Source: Nocardioidaceae bacterium
GTDB taxonomy: Bacteria; Actinomycetota; Actinomycetes; Propionibacteriales; Nocardioidaceae
NCBI GenBank assembly: GCA_030655315.1
Contig: JAURVT010000012.1
Coordinates: 47,733 to 111,732, forward strand
Length of the DNA stretch: 64,000 bases
Direction of reading: 5' to 3'
The position numbers and the translations under genes are program-made. Positions 52,501-63,807 of the stretch are shown piece after piece. How positions within the stretch are numbered: the first letter of the stretch is position 1; each line of letters opens with the position of its first letter. The notes below the pieces were generated by a model. It was given only the letters and a program-made list of their open reading frames with translations. It was not told the DNA's origin and searched no databases.

Positions 52501-53328
52501 CTCCCCTCGTTCCGACGGGTCGCGGATGGTGTCGGTGATCCAGCCGATGTAGCGGTCGGCGGAGCGGGTGACGACGGCGCGCGCGTCGGACTCGACCACG
52601 ACGCCGAACCCGCTGCGGATGCGGTCGTACTCCCACGGGTCGAGGGCCGTGACGATCCTGCGGACGAGGCGCTCCGAGAGCGGCACGAGGTTGGGGTAGC
52701 TGCGCATGAAGGAGACCGACGCGCGGTCCTGACCGACCATCAGCGTGTCGCCGCTGAGGAGCTCGCCGCGACCGTCAGCGCCGTCGGCCCAGTGCGCGAC
52801 GGCGCTGCCCGGGAAGTGCCCGCCCGCCTGCACGAGGGTGATCCCCGGTAGCACCTCGGCGTGGCCGGTCCACCAGCGCACGTGGGTGTCGGTGCTGCGC
52901 AGCCAGCGGCGGTCGTCCTCGTTGAACCAGAAGGGTGCGTCGAAGCGCTCGGCCCAGGTCGCGGCGGCGCCGACGAGGTGCGGGTGGCTCGCGGCGACGG
53001 CCGCGACGCCGCCGAGGTCGCGGACGTCCTCGACCAGACGCTCGGTGACGACGCCGGACGGCTCCCACAGCAGGTTGCCGCCGCTGGTCCGGACGAGGAG
53101 GGTCCGCTGCCCGATGGCGAAGCCCGGGTCGACGACGATCCCGTGCAGACCGGGCTCGAGATCGACGACGTCGGTCCCGTGCGCGGCGGAGAGCTCCTCG
53201 TGGGTGGTCCAGACCTGCCCGCCGGGCGGGAGGTACTGCCGCTCGTCGGCGCAGATGTCGCAGACCTCGGGCGGCGAGGACGTGTCGGTGTGCTCCACCC
53301 CGCAGGTGGCACAGATCCAGGTGGTCAT
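52495..53328 (-). CDS. Metallo-beta-lactamase-like protein with N-terminal zinc/rubredoxin-like knuckle
   Basis: 277 residues. The N-terminus has a CXXC pair (WICATCGVEHTDTSS) and a second (EVCDICADE), a rubredoxin-like or zinc-ribbon module. The MBL-like domain follows, but the metal motif is reduced to AASHPHLVGAA (HXH kept, the usual DH replaced), with GGHFPGSAVAHW and LLSGDTLMVG later. Metal content and hydrolase activity are therefore uncertain. Homologues occur in actinobacteria and some plants as uncharacterised proteins. ATG at 53328. Confidence 0.8.
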   Translation of the reverse strand: MTTWICATCGVEHTDTSSPPEVCDICADERQYLPPGGQVWTTHEELSAAHGTDVVDLEPGLHGIVVDPGFAIGQRTLLVRTSGGNLLWEPSGVVTERLVEDVRDLGGVAAVAASHPHLVGAAATWAERFDAPFWFNEDDRRWLRSTDTHVRWWTGHAEVLPGITLVQAGGHFPGSAVAHWADGADGRGELLSGDTLMVGQDRASVSFMRSYPNLVPLSERLVRRIVTALDPWEYDRIRSGFGVVVESDARAVVTRSADRYIGWITDTIRDPSERGEG

Positions 53329-53387
53329 GGAGCCACCGTCCACCCTCGACCCAGGTCGAGGTCAAGACCGAGATCGGTGCCGCACGA

Positions 53388-54104
53388 TCAGGACGACAGG
53401 GCGGAGGACGCGTCCTGGGCGAGGAGGATGCCGACGATGGCCAGCGCCCAGTACAGGGCGTTGCCGGACTGGCGGGTGAGCCAGCCGGACAGCCGCGCCA
53501 GCGGTCGTTCCAGGCGGCTTCCGAGCGCGAGGCGGACACCGAGGAGGACGAGGGCCGGGAGCACCATCACGAGCGTGTAGGCGAGGACCACCGGCACCCA
53601 CGCGACGACCGGAAGGTCGGCGGCGGTGATGATCCCGACCGCGGCGAGGAACGGCAGCATCGAGGCCACCTCCACGAGCGCCGCCAGCAGCCCGACCCCC
53701 ATGACCGCGGCGTAGGTGGCGTCCGGCCCCACCAGGCGGTCGCGCCACCTCGACGCACGGTCGGGCGCCGCGTCGGCACGCGGTGGCGGCCGACGACCGA
53801 ACCAGCGCCGCGGATCACCGAAGATCCCCACCGCCAGCATCGCCACCCCGACGACGAGCTGCGCCTGCCGGAGCGGACGGTTCTCCGCGAGACCGGACGC
53901 GACGTCGACGAGCCACCCCGCGCCGGCCACCAGCGCGAGGCCGACGGCGGCGTAGAACCCCGCCACCGTGGCCAGGTAGGCGACGAAGCGGCCGACGTGC
54001 ACCCGCGGCGACAGCAGCATCAGCAACGGGAGCACGAGCGTCCCGATGCTGGTGCTGTCGACGAGGGCGAGGCCCACCAGTCCGGCGACGGCTGCGATGC
54101 CCAC
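53388..54104 (-). CDS. GAP/Sap-family polytopic membrane protein
   Basis: 238 residues with six predicted helices, beginning VGIAAVAGLVGLALVDSTSIGTL. The phrase ALVDSTSIGTLVLP and the loop between helices 3 and 4 (FGRRPPPRADAAPDRASRWR) match the actinobacterial GAP (Gap/Sap, LysE-related) family, which exports or addresses glycolipids in mycobacteria. No lipid-synthesis genes are nearby. GTG at 54104 has GGGGGAG 5 nt upstream. It is divergent from a TetR gene that may regulate it. Confidence 0.78.
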   Translation of the reverse strand: MGIAAVAGLVGLALVDSTSIGTLVLPLLMLLSPRVHVGRFVAYLATVAGFYAAVGLALVAGAGWLVDVASGLAENRPLRQAQLVVGVAMLAVGIFGDPRRWFGRRPPPRADAAPDRASRWRDRLVGPDATYAAVMGVGLLAALVEVASMLPFLAAVGIITAADLPVVAWVPVVLAYTLVMVLPALVLLGVRLALGSRLERPLARLSGWLTRQSGNALYWALAIVGILLAQDASSALSS

Positions 54105-54126
54105 GGCTCCCCCTTTTCCACACGAC

Positions 54127-54163
54127 TGTGTCGTCACACATCCCAACACACCTGTGCTATGAA
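54127..54163. promoter_or_regulatory. Divergent promoter: extended -10 and candidate TetR operator
   Basis: TGCTATGAA (54155-54163) is an extended -10 whose end lies 7 nt before the GTG at 54171. Upstream, TGTGTCGTCACACA (54127-54140) is an imperfect palindrome between the divergent GAP and TetR genes and is a candidate operator. Confidence 0.45.
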
Positions 54164-54170
54164 AGTCCAC

Positions 54171-54779
54171 GTGCCGAAGATCGTCGACCACGACGCACGG
54201 CGGGCCGAGCTCGCCGCCGCGATGCGCCGCGTCATCCTCCGCGACGGGGTGGAGGCGGCGTCGGTCCGTGGTGTCGCGGCCGAGGCGGGGTGGTCCGCCG
54301 GAGCGCTGCGGCACTACTTCCCGGACCAGGCGGCCCTGCTGCGCTTCGCGGTGTCGCTGATGCTCGCCGAGGTGCCCGTGCGCACCGCCCGCCACCTGCA
54401 CGGCGGCGCCTGGACGGTCGACGACGCGCAGGCGCTGCTGGAGGAGGTGCTGCCGCTCGACGACGTCCGACGGTTCGAGATGCGCGTCTGGCTCGCGACG
54501 ACGGACCGCGCCCGGCACGACCCCGGATTCGACGAGGTCCGCGAGCTCGCGTGGGCGGGCATCGAGCGGATCTGCCGGGTCGCCCTGGCCCGCCTGCTCG
54601 GCCTGCCGCCGGCGGACCCGTCCCGGCCGCTCGCCGACCCGAGGGCCGAGCTCGAGGTCGCCCGCACCCAGGCCCTCGTCGACGGCCTCGCGCTCGAGGC
54701 GATCCACTACCCCGAGCGGATGACCCCCGACCGGCTCCGGCGCGTCCTGCGCGCCCACCTGGACGCCCTGGTGACCTAG
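54171..54779 (+). CDS. TetR-family transcriptional regulator
   Basis: 202 residues. The N-terminal HTH is ASVRGVAAEAGWSAGALRHYFPDQAALL (about residues 27-54), followed by an alpha-helical ligand domain resembling BetI-type C-termini. It probably regulates the divergent membrane-protein gene at 53388. GTG at 54171 fits a leaderless start behind TATGAA; an ATG at 54159 in the same frame would be inside the -10 element. Confidence 0.88.
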   Translation: MPKIVDHDARRAELAAAMRRVILRDGVEAASVRGVAAEAGWSAGALRHYFPDQAALLRFAVSLMLAEVPVRTARHLHGGAWTVDDAQALLEEVLPLDDVRRFEMRVWLATTDRARHDPGFDEVRELAWAGIERICRVALARLLGLPPADPSRPLADPRAELEVARTQALVDGLALEAIHYPERMTPDRLRRVLRAHLDALVT

Positions 54780-54805
54780 GTCGTGCCTCCTTGGTGCGAC
54801 CTAGG
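54775..54805. terminator. Bidirectional hairpin containing both stop codons
   Basis: CCTAGGTCG and CGACCTAGG form a perfect 9-bp stem with a 13-nt loop. The TAG stop codons of both convergent genes lie within the arms. Confidence 0.6.
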
Positions 54806-55352
54806 AGTCGCCGCGGCCCAGCCGACGCTGCTCGCGGTCCTGGGCCCTCTGCAGCTTGCGCTGCCTGCGCTCGACGATCTCCTCGCGCTTGAACCACGCC
54901 TGGGCGGCGTTCGCGCCGGTGAAGAAGATCGGGAAGGCCGGCCAGAAGAAGATCGCCTGACCACCGCTGCCGACGAACACGGTCACCCAGATGACGACGA
55001 CCAGCGCCGACACCCCGCCGAACACGCGCAGCGCCGAGCGCAGGTCGCGACGCCATGCCTCCTCGGCCCGGCGACGCAGGTCGTCCGGGCTCGCCCACCG
55101 CACGACGTCGGTGGTGGGCACCAGGTCGGTGATCAGGGCGGGCACCTGGCCGAAGGTCTTGACCGACTGCGCGGCGCCGACCCGCTCGTCGTGCTCCACG
55201 TCGTCCAGCCGCCCGTCGGCGTAGGCCTCGCCGAGCGCGTCGAGCAGGTGCGCGCGATCGCGGTCCGACATCCGCAGGCCCGCGACGCCCGGGTCGCGGG
55301 GGTCGCGCGTGAAGCCGCCCCAGAACGTCCCCGGCGTCAGCGCGTCACCCAT
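54801..55352 (-). CDS. DUF1707 membrane protein
   Basis: 183 residues. The DUF1707 module (LRMSDRDRAHLLDALGEAYADGRLDDVEHDERV in pieces: MSDRDRAHLLDALGEAYADG, RLDDVEHDERVGAAQ) occupies residues 27-62 and is followed by two close helices (VFGGVSALVVVIWVTVFVGS and AIFFWPAFPIFFTGANAA) and a basic Arg/Gln tail. DUF1707 proteins are common in actinobacteria, and their function is unknown. ATG at 55352. Confidence 0.85.
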   Translation of the reverse strand: MGDALTPGTFWGGFTRDPRDPGVAGLRMSDRDRAHLLDALGEAYADGRLDDVEHDERVGAAQSVKTFGQVPALITDLVPTTDVVRWASPDDLRRRAEEAWRRDLRSALRVFGGVSALVVVIWVTVFVGSGGQAIFFWPAFPIFFTGANAAQAWFKREEIVERRQRKLQRAQDREQRRLGRGDS

Positions 55353-55420
55353 GTCCCGATGATTCCACGCGGGTCCCAGCGGCGGGAGTGCCAGACGTCC
55401 ACGGTCTGCCGTGACGGACG

Positions 55421-58202
<2,782 letters not shown>

Positions 58203-58366
58203 GGTGATCTTCCTGACGTGTCGGGTGCGGGTGACAGGTGTTCGGCGCCACGCTGCGCACCGGCGAGTCTAGAGGACCCGGCCCGTCCGTCCGCCCGCGG
58301 TGAGCACCCGCCCGAGGCGCGAGACGTCCTGCCGCACGTCGAACGCCGTCCTGGCGTCCCGTGCGG

Positions 58367-58372
58367 CAGGAT
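58367..58372 (+). promoter_or_regulatory. -10-like hexamer CAGGAT, leaderless GGDEF gene
   Basis: CAGGAT lies 6 nt before the ATG at 58379, which is preferred over the ATG-like start at 58361. Confidence 0.4.
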
Positions 58373-58378
58373 GGCCCG

Positions 58379-59386
58379 ATGAGGACTCCGGATCAGGGCG
58401 ACCACGGGTCCCTGTCGGAGGAGAGCACCTTCGCGCGCGCCTGCGAGGACGTCCTGAGCTACCTCAGCCGCGCGATGCCCATGACCTCGTGGAGCGTCGC
58501 CCGCCTCGACGACCACCAGCAGACCCAGCTGTTCGTCGTCGGCGACGCCTTCAACACCCCCGGCGCGACGCTGCCGGCCGAGCAGACGCTCTGCCACCGG
58601 ATGCTCGACGGCGCGCCGCGGGTGGTCAGCGACGCCGCCGAGGACGTCGCCTACCGCGACGTGGCGAGGCCGCTCGGCATCCGCGGGTACACCAGCGTGC
58701 CGATCGCCCTGAGCCCCCGCGAGCCCGTCGGCTCCCTGTGCGGCCTCAGCGACGTCCCGATCGACGTCGGCGCGATCGACCGTGAGCTGCTCGAGGTGCT
58801 CGCCAAGCAGCTGTCGATGGCCTACGAGCTGAGCCAGCGGACCCGGGTCCTCGACCTGCAGCTGCGACTCGCACGCGACGCCGCGCTCACCGACGTGCTC
58901 ACCGGAGCGCTCAACCGGCGGGGGTGGAACGAGGTGGCGCAGGAGGCTGCCCGCCGCGTGTCGCTGTTCGGCGACCGGTTCGAGGTGCTCGCGGTCGACC
59001 TCGACGGCCTCAAGCGCGTGAACGACGCGCACGGGCACGCCGCCGGCGACCAGCTGCTGCGGGACGCGGCCGACACCATGCGCTCCCTCACCCGGCAGGA
59101 CGACTCGGTCGCCCGGATCGGTGGCGACGAGTTCGTGCTGATGCTGGCGGCGAACTTCCACCGCGCGGGCGGGGAGGCACTCGCCTCACGTCTGCGCGAC
59201 GGCCTCGCGGCGGCCGGCACGCCCGCGTCGGTGGGCTGGAGCACGCTCGAGCCCGACGAGGACCCTGCTGAGGCCCTGGCCAGGGCCGACCGGGGGATGT
59301 ACGTCGACAAGCGAGGCCGCTCGGCGACGCAGGACGCCGCGGCGGCTCAGGCCGGCACGTCGAAGGTCGCCAGCACCTCGTCGTAG
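58379..59386 (+). CDS. GAF-GGDEF diguanylate cyclase
   Basis: 335 residues. A GAF domain (about 15-155; LPAEQTLCHRMLDGAPRVVSD, IRGYTSVPIALSPREP) senses an unknown signal. The GGDEF domain follows with DVLTGALNRRGWNE and the intact catalytic ARIGGDEFVLML near residue 245. It should make cyclic di-GMP. I see no RxxD inhibitory site immediately upstream. Its 3' end overlaps the convergent GGDEF-EAL gene by 40 bp. Confidence 0.9.
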   Translation: MRTPDQGDHGSLSEESTFARACEDVLSYLSRAMPMTSWSVARLDDHQQTQLFVVGDAFNTPGATLPAEQTLCHRMLDGAPRVVSDAAEDVAYRDVARPLGIRGYTSVPIALSPREPVGSLCGLSDVPIDVGAIDRELLEVLAKQLSMAYELSQRTRVLDLQLRLARDAALTDVLTGALNRRGWNEVAQEAARRVSLFGDRFEVLAVDLDGLKRVNDAHGHAAGDQLLRDAADTMRSLTRQDDSVARIGGDEFVLMLAANFHRAGGEALASRLRDGLAAAGTPASVGWSTLEPDEDPAEALARADRGMYVDKRGRSATQDAAAAQAGTSKVASTSS

Positions 59387-61944
59387 GGACGTGGCTCCCC
59401 CAGGTGGAAGCCCTGGCCGAGCCCGACGCCGAGGTCGCCGAGGAGCACCGCGGTGGGCTCGTCGACGACGTACTCGGCGACCGCCCGTCGACCCGTGCCG
59501 TGGGCGAGGTTGACGACCGACTCGATGATCAGGCGGTCCATCGGGTCGCGGGTGCACCCGCGGACGAACTCGCCGTCGATCTTGATGTAGTCGAACGGCA
59601 GGTGCTTGAGGTAGTAGAACGACCCGTACCCCGCCCCGAAGTCGTCCAGCGCAAGGCGGCACCCGAGGCCCTGCACCGTGCTCGCGAAGGCCCGGGCGCG
59701 CTCCATGTTGCCGATGGCGGCGGTCTCGGTGATCTCGAAGGTCAGCCCCGCGGGCTCGATGCCGGACGCCGCGATCGCCTGGGCGACGTCGCCGGCGAAC
59801 GACGGGTCGTTCAGCGAGTGCGCCGAGATGTTGATCGCGATCTCGAAGCCGGGCCGTCGCGCCTGGATCTCGGCCAGGCGCGCGGTGCCCTGGCGCACCA
59901 CCCAGCGGTCGATCTGGGGCACGAGCCCCATGCGCTCGGCGATGTAGAGGAACCGGCCCGGTGGCACCAGGTCGCCGTCCTCGTCGACCATCCGCAGCAG
60001 CAGCTCGGCGCCCACGGCCTCACGCGTCGCCAGGTCCATCACCGGCTGGGCGTGCAGGACGAACCGGTCCTCGCGCAGCGCGGCGCGGATCTTGGCGCCC
60101 CAGGCGATCCTGGCACCCGAGCGCGGGGCGTCGTGGTCGCGGAAGTCGAACACGGCGTAGCCGTTGCGCCCGGCGTCCTTCGCGTCGTACATCGTGAGGT
60201 CGACCGTCGAGAGCAGCTCGCCGGCGGAGATGTCGGGCTCGTTGATGGTGACGACGCCGATGCTGGCCGTCACCGTCCGACCGAGCCTCTGGTCGAAGCC
60301 CGAGGAGTGACGGCGCACCGCCTGCACGAGCCGGTCGGCCACCAGCTCGGCCTCGTCGCGGTTGGCGTTGGGCAGCAGGATGGCGAACTCGTCACCGCCG
60401 AGGCGCGAGATGACGTCGGAGTCGCGGAGCGTCTCGCGCAGCACCGCCGTGACGCCGACGATCAGCTGGTCGCCCGCCTCGTGGCCGAGGGTGTCGTTGA
60501 CCTCCTTGAAGTGGTCGAGGTCCATCATCATCACCGCCCCCTGGGCGCCGTAGCGCTGGCAGCGGCGCAGGTGGCTCTCGAGCTCGTCGTCGAACCGGCG
60601 ACGGTTCGCGAGGCCCGTCAGCGGGTCGTGCGACGCGAGGTGCTCGAGCCGCTCCTCGAACCGTCGTCGCTGCGACACGTCGTGCACGTGGAACAGGACG
60701 CTGCGCGGGCTGCCGTCGACGTCGTGCAGGTAGACGCTGCTCACCGACAGGTCGAGCGGACGGCGGCCGGTGCCGTCGATGCGGACCTCGTTGTGCAGGC
60801 GACCCGACGGGGACTGGGTGACCTGGGCCAGCAGGTCCCGGCCGCGGTCGGGCCCGAGGAGGCCGAGGCCCATGACGGTGGACGCACGTGCCGTCGACTC
60901 GGTGGTGCCGAGGATCTCGAGCACCGAGGTGTTGACGCGCGTGACCCGACCCTCGAGGTCGCAGACGACGATGCCGGTGGGTGCCTCCTGGATCAGCTGC
61001 TCGACCTGCTCGGTGAGCAGCTGGTTGTCGGCCTCACGGCGGCGGGCCTGGCTGACGTCACGGGACACCACGAGGACCTGGTCCTCGCCGTGGTTGCGGA
61101 AGGGGGCGACGGTCACCTGCTGCGCCGCGCCGCCGTGCGTCGACTGCAGCTCGGTGGTGGCCGAGCGGCCCGCCAGCGCCTCGTCGAACAGCGGGGCCAG
61201 CTCCTCGACGTTCTGTGGCGAGGAGGTCTCCTGCAGGGTCCTGCCCTCGTTGCCCTGCATGCCCACGCGGGACGCGCCGGCCCCGCCGATGAACTGGTAG
61301 CGGTGGTCGTGGTCGGCGACCATCACGATGGTGTCGGGGAGCTGGTCGAGGAGCAGGCGCCACCGACGCTCGGCGGCGTTGGCGTCCTCGACGGCCTCGC
61401 CGCGCTCGCGCTCGCGCTGGTGCAGCGTGCGCACGACGGACTGCACCGCGGGGCCGATCAGCGCGACGATCGCGATCCAGACCCCGGCGCGGCGCCAGTC
61501 CGAGACCGGGTAGAGCGGGTCGCCGACCACGAGCAGCGGGCCGATGAAGACCACCGCGGTCGCCAGCGCGGCCAGGGCCATCTGCACCCGGGTGCCGTAC
61601 AGGGCGATCCAGAGCACGGGCAGCGCGACGAGGTTGTTGGCCGCGCTCTGCGAGCCCGAGACGTCCCGGAGCACGATGATGACGGCGAAGAAGCCGAACG
61701 GCAGGAGCGCGTGCGTCCACGTCGGCCAGCGCTCCCAGGGCAGCAACGCCGTGAGGACGGTCATCACCGCCATGACGGCGCCGCCGACCAGCAGCGGGGC
61801 GACGCTCCCGGTGTAGGGAGGGAGCAGCAGCGTGCCCCAGCAGAGGAAGCCGCAGATCACGAACGGCCACAGGGCACTGGTGCGGATCGGGGGACGAGCC
61901 CGGTCCGCGTATCGGGCGGGCACGGCCGCCTCCCTTCTCCCCAT
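59347..61944 (-). CDS. Membrane PAS-GGDEF-EAL cyclic-di-GMP protein
   Basis: 865 residues. About eight hydrophobic segments (residues 20-175) form a membrane sensor. PAS domains follow (about 200-310 and 320-430), then a GGDEF domain with intact SRLGGDEFAILLPNA and an EAL domain. The EAL motif itself reads ELL (AVGAELLLRMVDED), and the later E of the usual AEGVE reads AEYVVDE. LDDFGAGYGSF and IKIDGEFVRG are kept. Cyclase activity is expected; phosphodiesterase activity is plausible. ATG at 61944. Confidence 0.9.
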   Translation of the reverse strand: MGRREAAVPARYADRARPPIRTSALWPFVICGFLCWGTLLLPPYTGSVAPLLVGGAVMAVMTVLTALLPWERWPTWTHALLPFGFFAVIIVLRDVSGSQSAANNLVALPVLWIALYGTRVQMALAALATAVVFIGPLLVVGDPLYPVSDWRRAGVWIAIVALIGPAVQSVVRTLHQRERERGEAVEDANAAERRWRLLLDQLPDTIVMVADHDHRYQFIGGAGASRVGMQGNEGRTLQETSSPQNVEELAPLFDEALAGRSATTELQSTHGGAAQQVTVAPFRNHGEDQVLVVSRDVSQARRREADNQLLTEQVEQLIQEAPTGIVVCDLEGRVTRVNTSVLEILGTTESTARASTVMGLGLLGPDRGRDLLAQVTQSPSGRLHNEVRIDGTGRRPLDLSVSSVYLHDVDGSPRSVLFHVHDVSQRRRFEERLEHLASHDPLTGLANRRRFDDELESHLRRCQRYGAQGAVMMMDLDHFKEVNDTLGHEAGDQLIVGVTAVLRETLRDSDVISRLGGDEFAILLPNANRDEAELVADRLVQAVRRHSSGFDQRLGRTVTASIGVVTINEPDISAGELLSTVDLTMYDAKDAGRNGYAVFDFRDHDAPRSGARIAWGAKIRAALREDRFVLHAQPVMDLATREAVGAELLLRMVDEDGDLVPPGRFLYIAERMGLVPQIDRWVVRQGTARLAEIQARRPGFEIAINISAHSLNDPSFAGDVAQAIAASGIEPAGLTFEITETAAIGNMERARAFASTVQGLGCRLALDDFGAGYGSFYYLKHLPFDYIKIDGEFVRGCTRDPMDRLIIESVVNLAHGTGRRAVAEYVVDEPTAVLLGDLGVGLGQGFHLGEPRPYDEVLATFDVPA

Positions 61945-62060
61945 GCGCGGACCAGTATGGCCGTCGCACCGGGCCCCGCCCGGGCATTCCCCGCGGTATG
62001 TCGGGCGGGAAACGCGGGCTCAGACCGGTCGGACCGGGGCGATTCGACCCCGCGGCCTGC

Positions 62061-62678
62061 TCAGGGGAGCTCGGCGGCGATGACGGTGTCGTCGAACTCG
62101 CGCTCGGCGAACCCGTCGACCTCGGCGTCGAGCCGGTCGTGCGCGACCACCGACTGCAGGGCGCGCAGGGCCGCGCTGGCCTCGCTGCCCCAGGCCGAGA
62201 CGTAGGAGAACTGCCACCACCACAGCGCCTCGTCGAGGCGTCCGGCCGCGTGGTGCTGCAGCCCGTGGGCGATGCTCTGGGCGATCGCCGCGACGTCGTC
62301 GGAGATCCGGGAGACGACGAGCTCGGGCGACTCGTCGTAGGGGTCGAACACCTCGGTGTACTCGTCGAGCTCGCCCAGCGCCTGCGCGAGGGCGATCCGC
62401 ACGGCGTCGAGGTCGGGGTCGGGGCCCGCGTCGGGCTCGAACCGGTCAGCGGGGACGAAGTCCACCTGGGCGCCGAGGCGGGCGCCGGCCAGCAGCAGCT
62501 GGCTCACCTCGAGCAGCAGCAGCGGGACCACCTGCCCGGCGTCGCGCGTCTGGGCGAGCTCGCGCACGGCGAGCAGGAAGCTGGTGGCCTGGTCGGCCAC
62601 CGACTGCGCGAGGTCCTCGAGGTCGGAGTGGCCGGGGCCACCCCTGGTCGCGGTCGTGGTGCTCATGTCACTGGACAC
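62061..62678 (-). CDS. DUF5063 family protein
   Basis: 205 residues, soluble, acidic and mainly helical. Recognisable stretches are [60 protein letters not shown] and [20 protein letters not shown]. This family is regularly encoded next to recR in actinobacteria; its function is unknown. GTG at 62678 has GGGGAG 5 nt upstream and lies inside recR; ATG at 62666 is the alternative. Confidence 0.85.
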   Translation of the reverse strand: MSSDMSTTTATRGGPGHSDLEDLAQSVADQATSFLLAVRELAQTRDAGQVVPLLLLEVSQLLLAGARLGAQVDFVPADRFEPDAGPDPDLDAVRIALAQALGELDEYTEVFDPYDESPELVVSRISDDVAAIAQSIAHGLQHHAAGRLDEALWWWQFSYVSAWGSEASAALRALQSVVAHDRLDAEVDGFAEREFDDTVIAAELP

Positions 62679-63264
62679 TGCGTCTCCCCTCGAAGGCTCG
62701 GCCGAGCGTCACCTCGTCGGCGTACTCGAGGTCACCGCCCACCGGCAGTCCACTCGCCAGACGCGTCACGCGCAACCCCAGGGGCACCAGCAGTCGCGTG
62801 AGGTACGTCGCGGTGGCCTCTCCCTCGAGGTTCGGGTCGGTCGCCAGGATGACCTCGGTGACCTGACCATCGGCCAGCCGCTTCATCAGCTCCTTGACGC
62901 GCAGCTCGTCGGGACCGATGCCCTCGATGGGCGAGATCGCGCCGCCCAGCACGTGGTATCGGCCACGGAACTCGCGGGTGCGCTCGATGGCCACGACGTC
63001 CTTGGACTCCTCCACCACGCAGATGACGGTGAGGTCGCGGCGCGGGTCGGCGCAGATCCGGCACTGCTCGGACTCGGCGACGTTGCCGCAGACGACGCAG
63101 AATCGGACCTTGTCCTTGACCTCGGTGAGGACCGTCGCGAGCCGCTTCACGTCGACGGGGTCGGCGTCGAGGATCCAGAACGCGATGCGCTGCGCGCTCT
63201 TCGGGCCGACGCCGGGGAGCCGACCGAGCTCGTCGATCAGGTCCTGGACGATGCCTTCGTACAC
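62668..63264 (-). CDS. recR: Recombination protein RecR
   Basis: 198 residues. The HhH is [19 protein letters not shown] at residues 14-32. The zinc finger is [16 protein letters not shown]. The Toprim domain begins [18 protein letters not shown] and contains EGEATATYL. It acts with RecF/RecO in loading RecA at gaps. Only 12 bp separate it from the ybaB stop. It corresponds to Rv3715c. Confidence 0.97.
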   Translation of the reverse strand: MYEGIVQDLIDELGRLPGVGPKSAQRIAFWILDADPVDVKRLATVLTEVKDKVRFCVVCGNVAESEQCRICADPRRDLTVICVVEESKDVVAIERTREFRGRYHVLGGAISPIEGIGPDELRVKELMKRLADGQVTEVILATDPNLEGEATATYLTRLLVPLGLRVTRLASGLPVGGDLEYADEVTLGRAFEGRRSVQ

Positions 63265-63276
63265 GGGGTCGCGTCC

Positions 63277-63714
63277 TCAGCCGAAGCCGAGGGGCCCGGG
63301 GCGTCCACCGTCGCGGTCGTCGCTGCCGCCGGGGAGGCCGGGGGCGTCGTCGCCGGCACCGCCGAACAGGCTGCCGAGGTCGCCGAGACCGCCGCCGTCG
63401 GCGCCCCCGCCGGTGAGCGGGCCGAGCCGGTCCGAGGCCATCTGGTCGGCCTGGGCGCGGGCGTCGCGGATGGCGGCGACGACGAGGTCGCCAAGCGTCT
63501 CGACGTCGGCGGGGTCGACGGCCTCGGGCGCGATGTCGACCGCGACGACCTCGCCCGCGCCGGTGACGGTGGCCCTGACCAGGCCGCTGCCGGCCGAGCC
63601 CTCGACCTGCGCGGCGTCCAGCTCGGCCTTGGCGGCCATCAGCTGCTCCTGCATCTGCTGGGCCTGGGCGAGCAGCGCGGACATGTCGGGCATCTGCGAT
63701 CCGTCTCCGAACAC
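63277..63714 (-). CDS. YbaB/EbfC nucleoid-associated protein
   Basis: 145 residues. The YbaB core is [32 protein letters not shown] in pieces ([38 protein letters not shown]), followed by an unusually long Gly/Asp-rich C-terminal tail of about 40 residues ([18 protein letters not shown]). It binds DNA as a dimer. GTG at 63714 has GGAGGA upstream. The conserved order dnaX-ybaB-recR is kept. It corresponds to Rv3716c. Confidence 0.93.
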   Translation of the reverse strand: MFGDGSQMPDMSALLAQAQQMQEQLMAAKAELDAAQVEGSAGSGLVRATVTGAGEVVAVDIAPEAVDPADVETLGDLVVAAIRDARAQADQMASDRLGPLTGGGADGGGLGDLGSLFGGAGDDAPGLPGGSDDRDGGRPGPLGFG

Positions 63715-63807
63715 GGCGGGTCCTCCCTGTCGGTCGAGTACTGGGACCGCCAGCCTATCGGGGCCGACGGGCTGCGCCGGTCGCCCCGCGGGCGCGCGGC
63801 GACGCGA

